Notes under the pieces: generated by a model
Databases searched by the model: none
Seen by the model: only the letters and a program-made list of their open reading frames with translations
Told to the model about the DNA's origin: nothing
NCBI GenBank assembly: GCA_934096175.1
Contig: CAKOLG010000026.1
Location: forward strand, 1-16,585
Origin: an uncultured Bacilli bacterium
GTDB lineage: Bacteria; Bacillota_I; Bacilli_A; RF39; UBA660
DNA: 16,585 bases
Reading direction: 5' to 3'
Shown: positions 14,941 through 16,585 of the stretch, in pieces
Position numbering within the stretch: position 1 is the stretch's first letter
Layout of the letters: each line of letters opens with the position of its first letter
Made by a program: the position numbers and the translations under genes

Positions 14941-15582
14941 ATGAAATATAAATCTTTTAAAGATGCAGATAAAATAGTAAGTAGATCAGATTATTTAATT
15001 AATAATCCAACAAGCTATAAAAATAAATGGAATGAATTATTTGGCAACAATAATCCTATTCATCTAGAATTAGGGATGGGAAGAGGAGACTTTATCATAA
15101 ACATGGCTAAAGCTTATCCTAAAATTAATTTTATTGGTTTAGAAATAAGCGATGATCAATTAGTAAAAGCAGTTCAAAAATTAAGTAATCAAAACTTACC
15201 AAATTTAGCTTTAATTCATATGGATGCTCGAGAAATAGATACTGTTTTTGGTAAAGAAATTAATACTATCTATTTAACATTTTCAGAACCTTGGCCTAAA
15301 CCACATGATGAAAAGAAAAGATTTACTCATGAAGGCTATTTAAGAATTTATGATAAAATATTTAAAAAAGATAAGCATATAATTCTAAAGACAGATAACA
15401 AAGGCTTATTTCAATATTCATTAGAAAGTTTATCACAATATTGGTATGTCTTTGACAGAGTAAGCCTAGATTTACATAATGATGAAAATCCAATTAAAAA
15501 TAATATAATGACAGATTGGGAAAAAAAATGTGTTCAAGATAAAAAGCCGATTTATTATCTAGACGCTAGTTTTAAAAGTTAA
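14941..15582 (+). CDS. trmB: tRNA (guanine-N7-)-methyltransferase
   Basis: A 213-residue SAM-dependent enzyme that makes m7G at position 46 of the tRNA variable loop. Signs: the SAM site 'LELGMGRGDF' (42-51), 'FIGLEIS', 'MDAREI', the catalytic stretch FSEPWPKPHDEKKRFT (114-129), 'ILKTDNKGLFQYSLE' (148-162) and the C-terminal TDWE-KK...PIYY (191-206) where the family has TxYExK...PIY. Length is normal. The catalytic stretch is odd: the usual D-P-W-P-K-x-R-H-x-K-R-R has become E-P-W-P-K-P-H-D-E-K-K-R, so the family Asp is Glu and the Arg-His pair is His-Asp. The start is 14941, because an ATG at 14908 precedes the predicted transcription start. The region before it (AGGGAAGTGA) gives a Shine-Dalgarno. 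A strong terminator follows. Confidence 0.95.
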   Translation: MKYKSFKDADKIVSRSDYLINNPTSYKNKWNELFGNNNPIHLELGMGRGDFIINMAKAYPKINFIGLEISDDQLVKAVQKLSNQNLPNLALIHMDAREIDTVFGKEINTIYLTFSEPWPKPHDEKKRFTHEGYLRIYDKIFKKDKHIILKTDNKGLFQYSLESLSQYWYVFDRVSLDLHNDENPIKNNIMTDWEKKCVQDKKPIYYLDASFKS

Positions 15583-15592
15583 TTATATTTTT

Positions 15593-15621
15593 AGCTATCT
15601 AATTTTATAGATAGCTTTTTT
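15593..15621 (+). terminator. Terminator after trmB
   Basis: A 9-bp perfect stem (AGCTATCTA at 15593-15601, TAGATAGCT at 15608-15616) with a 6-base loop, followed by a T run to 15621. Confidence 0.92.
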
Positions 15622-15660
15622 ATACCAATACTATTTTTAATTTCCAATATAAAATATTAA

Positions 15661-15689
15661 TTGCTTACTTTTTTAAAATGTCCTATAAT
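15661..15689 (+). promoter_or_regulatory. Promoter for the Pr6Pr-type membrane protein
   Basis: TTGCTT (15661-15666), a 17-base spacer and TATAAT (15684-15689). Transcription should start near 15696, just ahead of the Shine-Dalgarno at 15699-15705. Confidence 0.75.
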
Positions 15690-15712
15690 AAAATAGTTAA
15701 GGAAGTATGAAT

Positions 15713-16363
15713 ATGATAAAAAATCGAGTTACTCAATTAATTGTGCAAACAATTTATTGTACATTAGGATTAGTTGCAATATTTGCTAGTTTAGGGGTGT
15801 TCGAAGCAAAATTTTATAATGAATTCTTTATTTATTTTACCAACATAAGTAACTATATATGTATAGTAATTATGTTTTTAGAATTATGTCAAACTATTAA
15901 GTACGCAAACAAAAATGAAGATGGTTATTGCTCTTTTTGCCCAGTATTGAAATTCACAGGATTAATAATAATAATTTTAACATTTTTAGTATTTAATGTT
16001 TTGCTAGCAAAAGATATGACATTGCAACAAAACCTTTCAATAACAAGTATTTTATTTCATATTATATTACCTATCCTTTATGTTTTAGATTGGTTTTTAT
16101 TTTACGAGCCTAATAAAACAAAGTGGTACTATCCATTTATATCTTTAGTTGTTCCTATTTTATACTTTATATTTATTCTTATAAGAGCTTCATTAATTAA
16201 AATTGATCAAGCAACGCTATATCCTTACTTCTTTTTAAATATTGACAAGCTTGGCATTGGCGGCATATTAAAATGGAATATTATTATATGCATAGCAATA
16301 TCATTTATTGGTTACACTTTAGTTTTTATAAATCATCTTGGTAAAAGAAAAAAATCAAATTAA
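15713..16363 (+). CDS. Pr6Pr-family integral membrane protein
   Basis: A 216-residue protein with about six membrane helices. The motif 'FFIYFTNISNYICIVIMFLEL' near the second helix is the hallmark of the bacterial Pr6Pr membrane family (related to the FAR-17a/AIG1 fold), together with a buried 'HIILPILYVLDWFLF' helix carrying conserved His and Asp and a 'YPFFxL' type stretch near 190 (YPYFFLNIDKLG). The biochemical role of the bacterial members is not settled; relatives in animals hydrolyse fatty-acid esters of hydroxy fatty acids. The ATG at 15707 is too close to AAGGAAG (15699-15705), so the ATG at 15713 is taken as the start. Monocistronic, with its own promoter and terminator. Confidence 0.85.
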   Translation: MIKNRVTQLIVQTIYCTLGLVAIFASLGVFEAKFYNEFFIYFTNISNYICIVIMFLELCQTIKYANKNEDGYCSFCPVLKFTGLIIIILTFLVFNVLLAKDMTLQQNLSITSILFHIILPILYVLDWFLFYEPNKTKWYYPFISLVVPILYFIFILIRASLIKIDQATLYPYFFLNIDKLGIGGILKWNIIICIAISFIGYTLVFINHLGKRKKSN

Positions 16364-16364
16364 C

Positions 16365-16388
16365 CTATCTTATGATAGATTTTTTTTT
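16365..16388 (+). terminator. Probable terminator after the Pr6Pr gene
   Basis: A short 5-bp stem (CTATC at 16365-16369, GATAG at 16374-16378) with a 4-base loop, followed by an A and nine T's. The stem is weak but the T run and placement after the stop support it. Confidence 0.6.
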
Positions 16389-16398
16389 GAAAAAAAAT

Positions 16399-16420
16399 TC
16401 ATAAAGCAACATACTTTATG
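16399..16420 (+). repeat. Left inverted repeat of a putative promoter switch
   Basis: A 22-base arm. Its core is itself a palindrome: CATAAAG (16400-16406), a 7-base asymmetric centre CAACATA (16407-16413), then CTTTATG (16414-16420). It is repeated in inverted orientation at 16531-16552 with one mismatch. Confidence 0.85.
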
Positions 16421-16502
16421 AAATAGAATTATTTAATAGAAAATATATATTTTGATGTTATTGCCTACTAAATTTTTTTTATCTTTATTTCTTAAGTTTT
16501 TA

Positions 16503-16511
16503 TGATATAAT
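16503..16511 (+). promoter_or_regulatory. Promoter inside the inverted repeats
   Basis: TGA-TATAAT is a perfect extended -10 box. A -35 hexamer is poor (AT-rich around 16483-16488). Transcription from about 16518 would carry the right repeat in the leader and then reach the Shine-Dalgarno AAGGAG at 16554-16559. Confidence 0.65.
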
Positions 16512-16530
16512 TAATGAGATAGAATAAAAC

Positions 16531-16552
16531 CATAAAGTATGTTGTTTTATGA
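16531..16552 (-). repeat. Right inverted repeat of a putative promoter switch
   Basis: The reverse complement of the left arm apart from one base. On the plus strand it reads CATAAAG (16531-16537), centre TATGTTG (16538-16544), TTTTATG (16545-16551), then A. In RNA it could fold as a 7-bp hairpin (one G-U pair) ending 2 bases before the Shine-Dalgarno of the next gene. Confidence 0.85.
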
Positions 16553-16566
16553 CAAGGAGTAACATT

Positions 16567-16585
16567 ATGAAGTTAAGAAGTAAAA
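16567..16585 (+). CDS. Start of an unidentified gene (partial)
   Basis: ATG at 16567 is preceded by AAGGAG (16554-16559) at a 7-base spacing and by an extended -10 promoter. Only about six residues (MKLRSK) are inside the window. The basic start would fit a signal peptide or membrane protein, but nothing more can be said. Its promoter lies in the putative invertible segment. Confidence 0.7.

Larger units (their letters stand above)
16399..16552. other. Putative invertible promoter segment flanked by inverted repeats
   Basis: Two 22-base inverted repeats (21 of 22 positions match) enclose 110 bases that contain an extended -10 promoter pointing right and no ORF. Each repeat has 7-base palindromic arms around a 7-base asymmetric spacer, as in tyrosine-recombinase core sites, and the two spacers point in opposite directions, the geometry for inversion. 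Inversion would turn the promoter away from the gene at 16567. No recombinase gene lies in the window. An alternative is a pair of operator sites for a dimeric repressor; the centres are 131 bases apart. Confidence 0.5.

Noticed and set aside
16440..16453. AT-only 14-base palindrome inside the inverted-repeat segment
   Set aside because: In DNA this AT-rich such palindromes are expected by chance; no link to the repeats was seen.

Overview
The window comes from a very AT-rich Gram-positive bacterium, most likely a host-associated or anaerobic lineage of Bacillota (Bacilli/Erysipelotrichia-like or a neighbouring low-GC group). The evidence is strong AT bias, purine-rich Shine-Dalgarno sites, a T-box riboswitch, intrinsic terminators after most transcription units and a tricistronic spore-germination receptor operon. 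TGA is a stop here (ends of the genes at 558-1292, 11440-12813 and 12913-14115) and Trp is TGG, so this is the standard bacterial code and not the mycoplasma code. The germination operon implies a spore-former. I cannot name the species.

Layout, left to right. (1) 1-61 is the tail of an unknown gene, followed by a two-way terminator and a minus-strand cold-shock protein gene. (2) 509-2574 is a two-gene plus-strand unit: a DUF3592-like membrane protein and a membrane-anchored GH25 muramidase with an Ig-like stalk. (3) A minus-strand phosphomannomutase/phosphoglucomutase follows, transcribed divergently from (4) an Ile T-box riboswitch and ileS, an IleRS2-type isoleucyl-tRNA synthetase with the unusual active-site signature G-I-H-H in place of H-x-G-H. 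(5) 7541-9435 holds an Asn-rich five-TM membrane protein of unknown function and a GNAT-like acetyltransferase. (6) 9444-12813 is the minus-strand germination operon, gerA-gerC-gerB order, with overlapping genes. (7) Divergent from it are an rRNA uracil-C5 methyltransferase (RlmD/RlmCD type), a second DUF3592-like protein, trmB and a Pr6Pr-type membrane protein, each with its own promoter. (8) At the right edge, two 22-base inverted repeats flank a promoter that reads into a gene cut off by the window end.

Most of the window is housekeeping: tRNA charging, tRNA/rRNA modification, sugar phosphate metabolism and wall or envelope functions. Two observations stand out. The right-edge inverted repeats have the layout of tyrosine-recombinase core sites (7-base palindromic arms around a 7-base asymmetric spacer, in opposite orientations) enclosing a promoter, which suggests a phase-variable promoter switch. 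The G-x-H-H signature in ileS matches a variant reported to give very high mupirocin resistance. No transposon, prophage, CRISPR array, tRNA or rRNA gene was seen.
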